From: Barthelona sp. PAP020
Taxonomy: Eukaryota > Metamonada: BaSk clade
Length of the DNA: 64,000 nucleotides
NCBI GenBank assembly: GCA_040182905.1
Contig: JARQWU010000011.1
Location: forward strand, 1-64,000
Reading direction: 5' to 3'
Shown: positions 1 through 9,611 of the stretch, in pieces
How positions within the stretch are numbered: position 1 is the first letter of the stretch
Layout: each line of letters begins with the position of its first letter
Translations under genes and position numbers: made by a program
Notes under the pieces: model-generated
Databases searched by the model: none
What the model saw: only the letters and a program-made list of their open reading frames with translations
What the model was told of the DNA's origin: nothing

Positions 1-964
1 TTGAGATGTCAGGAATGATGTCAAACAATTTTATTGTGTTATTTGAACATCTTCCACACGCTATTTGTCTCTTATCGGGGGATATAGCAAAGGAAAAATT
101 TTTAGCCTCACAATCACAATGCACCTTCTGAATTTGCTGATAGGTTTCAACATTGAATAAGGTAATATAGCCATCACCAGACATAACAAGCAGGATATCG
201 GGTGATAAGAAATGAAGACACCATACTTGACCACCCATATCAAATGTATGAATTGATGATCTTTTGTCCATGTTGTAGAGTTTGACTTTGTTCGATTCGT
301 CACCAACAGCAATCATTCTGTCAGTTGAGTGGAAATCAACAGCTCTAATTTTGCTACCTTGACCGAATCCACGGCAGAATGTACGAACAATAGACAAATC
401 ATCTGGGTTAACCAACTTGACAACACCATCACCACCTCCAGTCAAAAGATATTTACCATCCGTTGATAGTTTCACTCTCCAAATAAAATTATTTGAAATT
501 CTCTTTTCCAAGACAATTCTCCCATTATTTGTGTCACTTTTCGTAAGATTTCCTTTGTTATCACCATAATACACATAATTTGAACAAGAAGAAAAACAAA
601 TTCCATGAATATAAGTTTCACCATTCAATCTACACAAGATGGAGAAATCTGGAAGGCTGTATATAATGATAGACTTATCATGGGAACATGTTGCCAACTT
701 CTGCCCATTTGGTGAAATGGCAATACCATAAACATGTTCTGTATGATCTTTCAATGTACGATTCAATATTCCAGTTGCTACATCAATAACATGAACAGCT
801 GCATGATCACAAACAACCAATTGTTTACCATTTGGCAAGTATTTACTGTCCAACAAACAATTAGAAATCACATTTGCAATTTCACTTCCACTGTTTTCAT
901 CAATATTTAGAGGAAATAAACCACGTATAAACTCTCCTATTTCACTACTTAATTTAACAGACAT
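1..964 (-). CDS. WD40-repeat protein, 5' part, cut by the window edge
   Basis: An open frame runs from an ATG at 964 to the window edge without a stop, giving about 321 residues of the N-terminal part. After a roughly 45-residue leader it shows repeated WD40 blades, for example around 'HVYGIAISPNGQKLATCSHD' and 'WRVKLSTDGKYLLTGGGDG', each followed by a strand ending in a hydrophobic-Tyr or hydrophobic-Phe pair. WD40 propellers are protein-interaction scaffolds and the sequence does not say which complex this one serves. It is not IFT80, which lies elsewhere in the window. The 3' end is missing, so total length and any C-terminal domain are unknown. The start is chosen because it is the first ATG after an AT-rich leader with stops. 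Confidence 0.85.
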   Translation of the reverse strand, partial: MSVKLSSEIGEFIRGLFPLNIDENSGSEIANVISNCLLDSKYLPNGKQLVVCDHAAVHVIDVATGILNRTLKDHTEHVYGIAISPNGQKLATCSHDKSIIIYSLPDFSILCRLNGETYIHGICFSSCSNYVYYGDNKGNLTKSDTNNGRIVLEKRISNNFIWRVKLSTDGKYLLTGGGDGVVKLVNPDDLSIVRTFCRGFGQGSKIRAVDFHSTDRMIAVGDESNKVKLYNMDKRSSIHTFDMGGQVWCLHFLSPDILLVMSGDGYITLFNVETYQQIQKVHCDCEAKNFSFAISPDKRQIACGRCSNNTIKLFDIIPDIS

Positions 965-1780
965 AATAAACTAACAAAAAAAAGAAATGAAATGGAAAAT
1001 TGAAATCAGCGATTAACTAGAAATTTTCAAAATTTTTCCAAAATTCAATTTGTAAATATTTATTTCAATTCAACGAACGATGTTGACAAATATTCATTGC
1101 ATGTAGTTGTTTTGTTTTCAGATTTGTTGAACTCCACTTTATTATTCACTAAACTATGAGCTATACAACCTATTCGGGTGATTAAGGGGTTATGGTGTTG
1201 AGTTAAGGCCATTTTCTCTCATTTATTGTGTGAAATTGGTGTTGGAAATCTTTCAACTGAGATTATCATGTTTTATATTCTTCAGGTACGAAACTTTTCC
1301 CAAACTTACCCAAATCAGAGACTGGGAATCTCAGTTGATTAATAAATAAAAAACCTTAATCTTTATTCTTTTCGAGGTCCAGCGTTCCCAAAAGGAAATT
1401 CTCTTTTTTGAGACCTACTCTTTCAAAGGTTATCATAGGAGAGCTACACCCTATGCGGAGTGTGAAATATTGCATTACTATTTGCACAAAAGAGCTTAAC
1501 GCACCGATCTTTTTGAAAATTTATCCTGATTGTGCAAGTTTTCATCCATTCACCGTGGCAGGTCCAAAATTTGGGGGTAGGTTAAGGAAAAGTTCCATAC
1601 CTCGAGGGAAAAAAGAAGAATCGAAAAATTTCAATTCGCCAAAAATAACCGGCAACCCTCTTTTTTTTTATCACCTTGCTTCAAAGGTTCTACTTTTAAA
1701 AATAAAAACCATATGACATTGAAGTTCAAAAAATTTCAAGAAAACAAGTCTTAAGTTTTCAATGAATTTAAATCTTAAAC
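965..1780. other. intergenic region without a supported gene
   Basis: AT-rich sequence with no convincing coding frame. The 102-codon frame at 1408-1716 starts on TTG, has no family signature and is rejected. Between about 1365 and 1622 the ends are loosely complementary (a CGAGGT and TTCCC..GGAAA motif against AAGGAAAAGTTCC..CTCGAGG), which faintly resembles the ends of the inverted-repeat element at 12522-12868. This could be a decayed relative, but the similarity is weak. Confidence 0.4.
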
Positions 1781-1814
1781 TTTAAACAAAATAAAATTGG
1801 TTAAATTGTAAAAA

Positions 1815-1986
1815 GACTGCATTTAGTCACAGAAGAAACAAACTTAGAAAGCTCAGCCTAGCAAGTTCCAGTCAAAACCATGTGTGAGGGAATTGAGGAA
1901 CTGAAATTCAATTCTAGCTGCCAAAATATACCTGAGAAATTTTCTTAGGCCTATCTTTCGCATTTAGCAAAAGCAGAATTAATAGG
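1815..1986 (-). repeat. family A repeat, 3' fragment
   Basis: Read on the minus strand, this stretch aligns with the 3' half of the repeat at 35375-35698. Shared blocks include GAATTTCAGTTCCTCAATTCCC, the GACTGGAACTTGCTAG segment and the TTTCTAAGTTTG block. It directly abuts the full copy at 1987-2290 in the same orientation, so this is either a partial tandem duplication or one copy inserted beside another. Confidence 0.6.
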
Positions 1987-2290
1987 TCCAGTCGTGAAAC
2001 AACTATGTTCATATACAAAGAAAAAACAAGCAAAGAAAACTCAGTTCCTTACATTTTAACCACAGAAAATGAGTATAAAAGTTGTATCTTACCTATCAAG
2101 TATAAGAATTCTGGAAAAATTCTTCATTCCACTTTTTCTTTTGTAATTAGTAACAACTTTGTTTAAACTTTATCTTTGAAAATCAAAAGTTTTCAACAAA
2201 TCATTCGGGCCTCAAATGCTTTTAACCAAACAAACACCATTCTTTCTTATTCACTCAATTTCACTGAGTTTCTTGCACTGGAAACAATGG
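1987..2290 (-). repeat. family A repeat, full-length diverged copy
   Basis: On the minus strand it begins TTGTTTCCAGTGCAAGAAAC and ends with the hairpin AGTTGTTTCACGACTGGACC, matching both ends of the copies at 35.4, 45.1 and 63.7 kb. The conserved core GGTTAAAAGC..TTTGAGGCCCG is present, with one change in the B-box-like TTCGAGGCC. The length is about 304 bp. No open reading frame is present. Confidence 0.75.
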
Positions 2291-2698
2291 GTCCAGTTGT
2301 CAATAATATTTAGCTGGAGACATGTGAACAACTATTGCCATTTAATCTATTTAATTAAGAATAAGGATGTTGAATTTTGATAGGGAACTCAAAGAAAGCC
2401 AAAGTGGCTTTCTTTCAGTTTATACTGATTAGAGCAGATTTTTCAAATTAAAAGACACTCAAAATATACTAAGTGGTATCAATATTTACAATTTATAAAT
2501 TCCATGATTCTTCAAATCACAAATATCAAATTTTCTTTTAAAAAAGTTCTTTCAAGATAAATGACCAATATTCAACAGAATATTACACTACTTTATTGAA
2601 TGGAATAATAAATTCAAATTTAGTAGAAAGCTAAAATAGAAGTTGAAAAATATTTTTCAACTTTTCATCAATTTTTCTTTTTACCCATATTCACCTTT

Positions 2699-3412
2699 GA
2701 GGAAAACCAAGGGTTATACGAACTAGAACAACGTGCAACGAAACGCAGAAAAATTGTTAAAGAACCAGAAGAAGATGCTTTTGACAAATTAGATAATTTT
2801 TTGAAATCGAATGACATCAATATACCTGGAAGTGACTTTGAAATAGTAGAAAGAGACTTCAAAATAGGTGGATTTGGAATCTTACATCTTGCCAAAAGAC
2901 ATGGAAAGACTGTAGTTATCAAAGTATTTGTTGAAAAAATTACCGATGATGAACTTGCCCGAGAATGCTTTCCTATGGTTTTAAATCACTCCTTTATTCG
3001 ACAGGTCTTTGGAGTTACTGAGATTGAGAACAAAAAGGCCGTTGTGATGGAGTATTGTGATTCTGATCTTGAGGAAATGATACCAGAGTTATCTTTGAAG
3101 GAGAAGTTGGTTATTATGATGCAGGTTTCCACTGCGCTTGAGTTTTGTCATGGGAAAGGTGTTATGCATAGGGATCTTAAGCCAAACAATGTTTTATTGA
3201 GACGTGGAGTAGATGGTGTATATACTCCTGCAATCGCCGATTTTGGGCTTGTTCGTGATACCGGTAGGAGTTCGGCAAATTCGATGATGGGCGCAATCAG
3301 ATACGTGGCTCCTGAATTGGCTGATGAATCAGAAGCGATTAAGGCTATGCCTGCTGATGTTTGGTCTTTTGGAGTTATGTTAACTCAGGTTTTTTGCGGT
3401 TACAGTAGATAA
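2699..3412 (+). pseudogene. protein kinase fragment, truncated at both ends
   Basis: The frame encodes a recognisable kinase core: a glycine-rich loop (GGFG), the VAIK-like lysine (VVIKVF), the HRD catalytic loop (HRDLKPNN), DFG (IADFGLV), the APE segment (YVAPE) and the helix-F aspartate (DVWSFGVML). It has no in-frame ATG near its 5' end; the frame runs open into AT-rich sequence. It stops about ten residues after helix F, so the last part of the C-lobe is missing. From about 3390 onward the next frame carries WD40 sequence, so a frameshifting deletion or junction lies near 3385-3405. Repeats lie on both sides. The original gene may have been a kinase-WD40 fusion. I read it as a relic rather than a working gene. 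Confidence 0.65.
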
Positions 3413-4217
3413 AAGTGAAGAAATCATAGTATACAACGCAAAAACACATAAAACTGTACATCGAGAGAAGTATTTAAAGGCCAAAGGGCTCAATTTCAGT
3501 CCAGACTCCAAACTATTGGCTGTTAGTGGTATGGGTCCAGCAATTTATATCATTGAAGTTGATACTTGGAGAATAGTTGGAGTGATTGGACACTTGGCAA
3601 GATATGCAAATCGTGTGTGGTTTTCACCAGATGGCGAATTACTTTCTTTTGGTACGAATGATGGTTACATTGCCATATACACGGTGGAAGGACAGAAGTT
3701 GCATGCATCTCAAGCTCATGAAAATTCTGTTAATTCTGTACGCATCAGCCCCGACATGAAGTACTTTGCATCTGTCAGCTATGATAGGTGTTCAAAGTTG
3801 TTTTCATTAGACACGTATGAAGAGCTTTACACGTGGAGTCATGATGAAAAAGATGTAATATCAGGTAATTTTTCACCCAATGGAGCTTATTGGGCAACAG
3901 GTGATTGGAGTGGCATAGTCAGGTTATTTGATGTTGAATCTGGAGAGTTGTTGAGAAAGTATCATATTCATTCTTGTCAATATGGTTGTGTGAACTCAAT
4001 CATCTTCTCCCAAGATAGTTCATTGATCTATTCTGGTTCTTTTGATAAATCATTTGCTGTGATCCGAAGAGAAACAGGTCAAATATTGCAGAGAGTGTAT
4101 GTATCTATGCGTGGTGGAATTTATGCCATGGCCCTCAACCATGATGGAACTCGTTTGTTGTTGTGTAGTAGTTATAACGGGGGAGAAGATGTTCCAATCC
4201 AAGAACACGCTGGTTGA
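3387..4217 (+). pseudogene. WD40-repeat fragment joined out of frame to the kinase relic
   Basis: An open frame that begins after a stop at 3381 and lacks an ATG at the start of homology encodes several WD40 blades. Examples are 'VWFSPDGELLSFGTNDGYIA', 'SVRISPDMKYFASVSYD' and 'GNFSPNGAYWATGDWSG'. The first blade is already under way at about 3399 ('FAVTVDKSEEIIVYN'), so its beginning is lost, and the frame stops inside a later blade at 4217. It overlaps the end of the kinase frame by a few codons but in another frame, and no GT-AG intron that I tried restores a single reading frame. This fits a rearranged, decaying gene. Confidence 0.6.
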
Positions 4218-5102
4218 ACCCTGTAAAACTCCACATTGCATTTTGCTCTTACATCCATTATTACATATTTCATCTTGTATCTCAGGTTCCACAATTTATA
4301 AATTTAAAACACATTTTCATGCTGTTCTCTAATCACACGAATCTCTGCACAACCACATATAACAACATCAACTTCCATTTACTAAATAGAACCAAAACAA
4401 TTGAACGTTCGACCAATTTGACTTGCAATATTTTATCCTCTTATTTTATCCATATTTCCTCCAACTTGTATAAATACCTGTTTATTTGACCAACTCAATC
4501 TGTTGCCGTCATGAACTCTCAGGCATGCCACACCTTGCCAAAATGATTCCAAAGAATTGATTTGACTGACCATTTATCAATAACAGTGAGACTCATATAG
4601 CGTGGTTCTGTCCAGTCAACACGATTCTTTGTTTTTCTTTTCTTTCTTTCAAGATAAATTTGGGATTTTTTATTTTAAATTGAAGAACTGTGAGAGTATT
4701 TTAGGAAAGTTTATTTTGAGAAGAAAATAAACATGTGAAAATCAAATTCCGATAGGAAAATACAAAAATTTGAGATAATATCATCTCCTCCACTTCCTTT
4801 GTAATTTTGAGAAAACAAAATGTCAAAGATTCTTCCTGTCATTTTGGAAAAATACTTTGTCACAACCGTTCAACAATAAAAGCTTTTAACCAAACAAACA
4901 CTTTTTTTTTATTCAATCATATACACGGTGCTTCTTGGCCTGGAGACAAATGTAATGAACAAGAAAATATATAAATGGTAGCCTCAAATACGTGGAAGAA
5001 AAATTTCAGTCTCCAAAAAGAAACTGAAATTTGATTTCAAAATTGTAAAAATATATAAACAATTTGTAAAAGAGAAAAGAAAAGAAAAAAACATTTTTTT
5101 AA
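4218..5102. other. intergenic region with one repeat fragment
   Basis: No gene is supported. Apart from the family A fragment at 4862-4947, I see only AT-rich sequence. A weak match to the repeat's 3' terminal motif (CTGTCCAGTCAACAC near 4604) suggests that fragment may once have spanned about 4600-4947. Confidence 0.45.
4862..4947 (-). repeat. family A repeat, 5' fragment
   Basis: On the minus strand it reads CTCCAGGCCAAGAAGCACCG, then GATTGAATAAAA and GTGTTTGTTTGGTTAAAAGC. This is the same order as the 5' end of the other family A copies. Similarity fades beyond the GGTTAAAAGC block. Confidence 0.6.
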
Positions 5103-5603
5103 TCAACTGAGAATTTCAATAACTGACATATCACCATCATAACAAATAGCCAAATGAAATTCTGAACATAAAGAAAAAAAATCAATTTTAATCTGATCAA
5201 TCAATTCGAAATTAATTTTTGTTTGAACATCTGACAAAATAATAACCAAAATATCCTTTTCTTTTGAAAATTTACAAAAAAAATGAGGTAATGGATCAAA
5301 AACAATTTCTTTACAGAATAAACTCACACGACAATATCTTAAATAACAATTTAAGATGTTAATTGGATGATTAAAAAACTTCAATTCATCAAAAGCAAAA
5401 TCATAAACTGATTCAATTGAATACATGTCATCAACAGTATCTAAACATATTAAATCTAACCGTTCAACCAAAAATAAAATTTGATAATGATGATAATATC
5501 TTTTTCCTTCATGCATGTAACCAAACAATTGACATTTTTGTCCTTTAATTTTGGTCAAATAGAATCGATTCAAATTTTCATCTAACTTTGCAACTGCTTT
5601 CAC
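5103..5603 (-). CDS. hypothetical protein, possibly missing a 5' exon
   Basis: About 166 codons are open, rich in Phe, Leu, Ile and Asp and with alternating hydrophobic segments, but I do not recognise the family. The frame's first codon here is GTG; reading upstream stays open into AT-rich sequence without an ATG, and the first internal Met is about residue 30. This suggests either a short protein starting at that Met or an unidentified first exon behind a tiny intron. It ends about 120 bp from the stop of IFT54 start-to-tail on the same strand. It has no signal peptide or clear membrane span. A small longin-like or adaptor-like fold was considered but is not supported by any motif. Confidence 0.5.
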   Translation of the reverse strand: MKAVAKLDENLNRFYLTKIKGQKCQLFGYMHEGKRYYHHYQILFLVERLDLICLDTVDDMYSIESVYDFAFDELKFFNHPINILNCYLRYCRVSLFCKEIVFDPLPHFFCKFSKEKDILVIILSDVQTKINFELIDQIKIDFFSLCSEFHLAICYDGDMSVIEILS

Positions 5604-5721
5604 TGTTGTATGCTTAATATGTTTGATAAAATTAAAAAAAATTAAAAAACAAAAATAAAAAGATACTTCTACAAAACAATTTATACAATCATTATTACAA
5701 AAATGAAATCAAAAAAAAAAC

Positions 5722-7329
5722 TCAGTTTGGTTTTGCAACAGCCATAATAGACTTTTCAATTTTGGTTTCCATTGTTTTGAACTGAGATCTTAGTTGAGTA
5801 ATTTCACCTTTTGTCTCTTCTATCTTTAATAATACGTCATTCAATTCTAAATTCAAAGGTTCTAATTGTTTTTGACTGATTTCTTCTTCTATTTTCAATT
5901 GTTTTTGAGATTTCTTGACTTCATCACTCCAATCTTCGAATTCTCGCATCATAAATTCCAAATTCTCTTGTAAATGATCAACAACTCGACCGATTGGTAA
6001 CGTTTTCTGACATAAATCTTGTAAACGTTTCCTCAATTGTCCCAATTCATCCCGACTGAATTGAACTTGTTTTGGTCCTTCATTTGTCTCTTCCGTATCA
6101 AGCATATCTCGGATCAATTTACCATGATCGTCAGCATTTAAATTGTTCACATCCACTTGCTGATAATCTGGGATTACATCATCATCAGAATCTGTAGTCT
6201 CTCCTTCTAACATCACACTTGCTTGTGCATTTTCCACATTATTATCTGTCCCAAATTTAGATGGAGCATTAGAGGCACTATTAGCAGGACGGGCACTATT
6301 AGATGCTCTTCCAGAAGCAACACGTCTTGGAGGTCCACGTCGAGCAGTACTTGGTCTAGCTTGCGAAGAAGGTCTTGATGATGGAAGATTAGTCAACTCA
6401 AGATTTCCCAAATTTGATTCATTCATTGTGTCGTCCAACTTTTTTGAATCATCGCTATCATCCTGTGATTGTTCTAATTGTTCCTTTTCCAGTAGTTTTC
6501 TTTTTCTTGCTTCTTCTTCAGCTTTTCTGCGCTGATACTCTTGTTCTTGTTCTTCTTCTTTTCGTCTTTGTTCAATTCCAATTTGTTCCTCAGCCAATCT
6601 TTGTTTTTCAAGTTCGGCCTGACGTGAAAGTTCTGCTTCCTCTGCTTGTTGCTTTTGTCTTGCTTCTTCAGCCAATCGAGACTTTTCTGCTTCTGCTTCA
6701 GCTTCGGCTTGAGCTTGAGCTTTGGCTTTGGCTTCTGCTTCTGCTTCTGCTTCTGCTCTTGCACGTGCCTCTGCCTCTGCTTGAGATTGAGCTTTGGCTT
6801 TCGCTTCTGCCTCTGCTTCTGCTTCTGCTTCTGCTTTAGCTCTTTCTTGAGCAACCTTATTCTGCTTTGCAGCTTGTTTGTCCTTGTCAACAGATGGTGG
6901 TCTTGTAGGTGCTGGTTCTTCTGTAGCACCTCTCGTTGCTTCTAAAATTTTTTCTACATATGAAGCAGAATCAACGCTAGATTGAGAAACTTGAGCTAAC
7001 TTCACTAAAAATAGATTGGTCTTTTCAGCTTCTTTTCCCGCAATAACCGCTCGAGGATTACATGCCATTGGTTCACCAAGAGCTAAACCAACAAGAGAAA
7101 TAATTTTAGTCAACCAAGGTTGTTTTTGGTTTTTATCAATTGACTTAACATTCTTTTCATCATCTGTGTATAATCCTTCTCCAAAACCGGTCTTATCTAT
7201 AATATTCATAACAACCATATGAATCCAACTAAATGGTGGTCTTTGAATGAATTTCTCTTGTAAATTTTTTTCTGGAACGAGTCCACTTAAAGCATCTATA
7301 GTGTCTTGAACAAAGTTGTTATCACCCAT
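5722..7329 (-). CDS. IFT54: intraflagellar transport protein 54 (TRAF3IP1/MIP-T3)
   Basis: The 535-residue protein has the two-end architecture of IFT54. Residues about 1-115 match the N-terminal calponin-homology-like domain that binds tubulin ('PFSWIHMVVMNIIDKTGFG', then 'ACNPRAVIAGKEAEKTN'). Residues about 410-535 form the C-terminal coiled coil ('LRKRLQDLCQKTLPIGRVVD') that pairs with IFT20 in the IFT-B complex. Between them lies a long linker, an Ala/Glu/Lys-rich charged helix at about 150-290 encoded by near-perfect GCTTCTGCT-type trinucleotide runs, followed by a basic Ser/Arg/Pro patch at about 320-350. IFT-B carries cargo anterograde along axonemal microtubules. The ATG and a TGA stop are intact. 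Confidence is high from both terminal domains. Confidence 0.93.
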   Translation of the reverse strand: MGDNNFVQDTIDALSGLVPEKNLQEKFIQRPPFSWIHMVVMNIIDKTGFGEGLYTDDEKNVKSIDKNQKQPWLTKIISLVGLALGEPMACNPRAVIAGKEAEKTNLFLVKLAQVSQSSVDSASYVEKILEATRGATEEPAPTRPPSVDKDKQAAKQNKVAQERAKAEAEAEAEAEAKAKAQSQAEAEARARAEAEAEAEAKAKAQAQAEAEAEAEKSRLAEEARQKQQAEEAELSRQAELEKQRLAEEQIGIEQRRKEEEQEQEYQRRKAEEEARKRKLLEKEQLEQSQDDSDDSKKLDDTMNESNLGNLELTNLPSSRPSSQARPSTARRGPPRRVASGRASNSARPANSASNAPSKFGTDNNVENAQASVMLEGETTDSDDDVIPDYQQVDVNNLNADDHGKLIRDMLDTEETNEGPKQVQFSRDELGQLRKRLQDLCQKTLPIGRVVDHLQENLEFMMREFEDWSDEVKKSQKQLKIEEEISQKQLEPLNLELNDVLLKIEETKGEITQLRSQFKTMETKIEKSIMAVAKPN

Positions 7330-7613
7330 AAATAAATTATCAACTGATTGTTGAATGAAAAAAAAATCAAAATTATTATTGTTCTCCTTTTCAATTAAAA
7401 AATGTCACATCTCAATAATTATTTACAATAAAAACCTCAGCATACCAGTTGTCAGCCAAAAAAATAGTCATTTAAAATCAAGTTTTCAACAACAAAACTC
7501 TCAAAAAGAAAAAAAAAAAAAAACAAACTAAATAACCTATTTATAAAAGAATAACATTTTTGAACACAATGTTTGAAAAAAATCTATATCGCATGCATAT
7601 ATGCATGTAAAAA
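7330..7613. other. short intergenic spacer
   Basis: AT-rich spacer between two minus-strand genes. It contains A-tracts and a self-complementary GCATGCATATATGCATGC near 7590. No gene is seen. Confidence 0.4.
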
Positions 7614-9320
7614 CTATGTTGGTTCAGCTTTGAAGGGTGTGCCAACATCTTCGTTGAAAACAACACTGGACCTCAAATGACTTTTAATTATGGGAGTCGA
7701 AAGAAAAGCTGAGGTCACATTATTTGGAGAAGAACAATTAAAGGGAGTGGGAGGAGGTAAAACGGTGTTATCTTCATCCCAACCGGTTTGTATCTGTAGA
7801 GGAAACAAAAGACTATTTTTATTTGCATTAGACGCACCAAAATCACTCAAAAGGACATCTTGATAAAGTATTTTGAAGAGACAAACAATTTTAAACATAG
7901 AGAACTGAGAACAAACGTCAATGATCAACTTATTGTCAAAGCCAAATCTAGGCACTAGTTCTAAAGGCAAAGTTGAAATGTCAAAAGAAACATTCATCAA
8001 ATTCAAGAAATTTTGAATATTTTGGTCTGAAATATTCAAACTTTTCAAACTGTCATTCAAAGTGCTGGAAGAAGTGACAATTTCTTCAAAACTGTCAATA
8101 ACCAATAACAATTCTTCAAAAAAATTGCCCGAAAACATTTCCAAAGTTTCTGAGCTTTCAAAACTTTCTCCTTTCAGTGTACCATTACCATCGTATATGG
8201 AAAAGGCTTGAAATTTCTCAAAAATAAATGTTGTCAACGAGATATCTAATTTTTCTAGCATTTCAACAGGCTCAAGCTTGATTTCATCATTAATCCATGA
8301 TTTCAACAAGCAAATCTTTTTATAGTGAGAATAATCTAAATTAACAGCAAAATTATTGGTTTCTAAAGGTCCTAGCTCGGTATTGTTCTGTACATATGTG
8401 GATAAGCTATCAGGAGTGCTAAATTTATAACTTTTAGATGTGGAATTTATTTTTTTTATTTTCTTTTTGTTTTTCTTTATTTGTTCTTCAATCCGTTGGT
8501 CTATCAGTTCAACCTTTTTAGCAAATATATCATGTTTTAATTGCTCTCGTTTACAAACTTTCTCTGTCATGTTAAAAACAGTCTCAAATTGCTTTTCCAA
8601 GCAATGTAAAAGTGAGGCTGAAGTAGCTTTTATCGGAGTTGTTTTTGGTGGATGAGTTTTGATAGCATCTGTGGTTGGTTCGTAAAATTTCCTAAGATGA
8701 TCCGCAATTTCTTCATATGCCAATTGCGGTATAAGGGGTCTTTTGAGTGTTTGGCGTTTATTTACAAAATAATCATAATATATATTGGACTCTTTCAACG
8801 GAACACCAAGAATAAATGAAGCATCGTGTTTTGTAATGTACGAATAATTCCAATCCACATCTGGTTGGGGTGGCAACTCAGAAGGAGGCGTTTTTTTCTT
8901 CTTTTTCTTTTTCTTGGAATAAACAAGACTATTTCTGTACTCTTTAAACCATTCCTTTTCTAAAACAGTTAAATATACTTGCAATTTCTGTTTTGTCATT
9001 GGGATACCTTTACTTTTACAGTCTTTAATAAAATTTAAATCATTTTCATCCAAATCATATTCATTCGGATATGAAAAATTATACATGGATCTAATATAGG
9101 TGTTCGGTAATTGATATGGTTTAAGTTCTTTCTCAAGATCAAAATCCGAACGCAATGAAGTGGCGGGAATGGGAATTTTTTTTGTCCCAGTTTGTAAATA
9201 TTTTTTCAAGTCTTCCTCTTGAGATTCTCCATCTTGAACTCCATATATTTTGGTTTTGGGTTTTGAAGGTACAAAATTGGAGGATGAGAAGTGGATTTGA
9301 ATAGGGAAGTTCTCATCCAT
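7614..9320 (-). CDS. enhancer-of-polycomb-like (EPL1-type) protein
   Basis: The 568-residue protein carries, at about residues 80-215, features of the EPL1 domain of NuA4-type histone acetyltransferase subunits. These are 'PNEYDLDENDLNFI', then 'TKQKLQVYLTVLEKEWF' (the acidic DEED-like and Leu-rich helix block) and 'YYDYFVNKRQTLKRPLIPQL', which parallels the 'VYDYWxxKRxxxxxPLIP' signature. Eight consecutive lysines interrupt the domain at about residues 135-143. A basic coiled segment (about 255-290) and a Ser/Thr-rich C-terminal half follow. EPL1/EPC bridges the Esa1/Tip60 catalytic module to the rest of NuA4. The assignment is by motif recognition only. BRPF-type proteins share this domain but would also have PHD fingers, which are absent here. 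Confidence 0.62.
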   Translation of the reverse strand: MDENFPIQIHFSSSNFVPSKPKTKIYGVQDGESQEEDLKKYLQTGTKKIPIPATSLRSDFDLEKELKPYQLPNTYIRSMYNFSYPNEYDLDENDLNFIKDCKSKGIPMTKQKLQVYLTVLEKEWFKEYRNSLVYSKKKKKKKKTPPSELPPQPDVDWNYSYITKHDASFILGVPLKESNIYYDYFVNKRQTLKRPLIPQLAYEEIADHLRKFYEPTTDAIKTHPPKTTPIKATSASLLHCLEKQFETVFNMTEKVCKREQLKHDIFAKKVELIDQRIEEQIKKNKKKIKKINSTSKSYKFSTPDSLSTYVQNNTELGPLETNNFAVNLDYSHYKKICLLKSWINDEIKLEPVEMLEKLDISLTTFIFEKFQAFSIYDGNGTLKGESFESSETLEMFSGNFFEELLLVIDSFEEIVTSSSTLNDSLKSLNISDQNIQNFLNLMNVSFDISTLPLELVPRFGFDNKLIIDVCSQFSMFKIVCLFKILYQDVLLSDFGASNANKNSLLFPLQIQTGWDEDNTVLPPPTPFNCSSPNNVTSAFLSTPIIKSHLRSSVVFNEDVGTPFKAEPT

Positions 9321-9611
9321 TCGGGAGAAAAACTTGGCTTTTGAATTTTTTTAAAAACTTTTTCCAACTTTTTGTACTTTTGTTTTTATTTAAAAAAAGT
9401 AACTTTTAAGTCACCACCTTCAAAATTTATATCAAACAAATCATAAAGTGCAATAATATGTTAAAAAAAAAAAAGCTTTCTTATTCTGCTTTTTTTTTGT
9501 TATTTAATTTTGGGAACAAAACATGAAATTAGAAGTAATTCTGCTTTGATACATTGTCCAAAATGTATTAAGAAAATTAAATGAGATTTTTAAAATTTAG
9601 TAAAATCAAAA

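Noticed and set aside
1365-1622. Second MITE-like element related to 12522-12868
   Set aside because: The end similarity is too weak by eye and the interiors do not match.
1408-1716. 102-codon frame in the intergenic region
   Set aside because: It starts with TTG, has no family signal and a composition that differs from neighbouring genes.
6414-6945. Leu/Phe/Cys-rich frames opposite IFT54
   Set aside because: They are antisense shadows of the Ala/Glu trinucleotide repeat.
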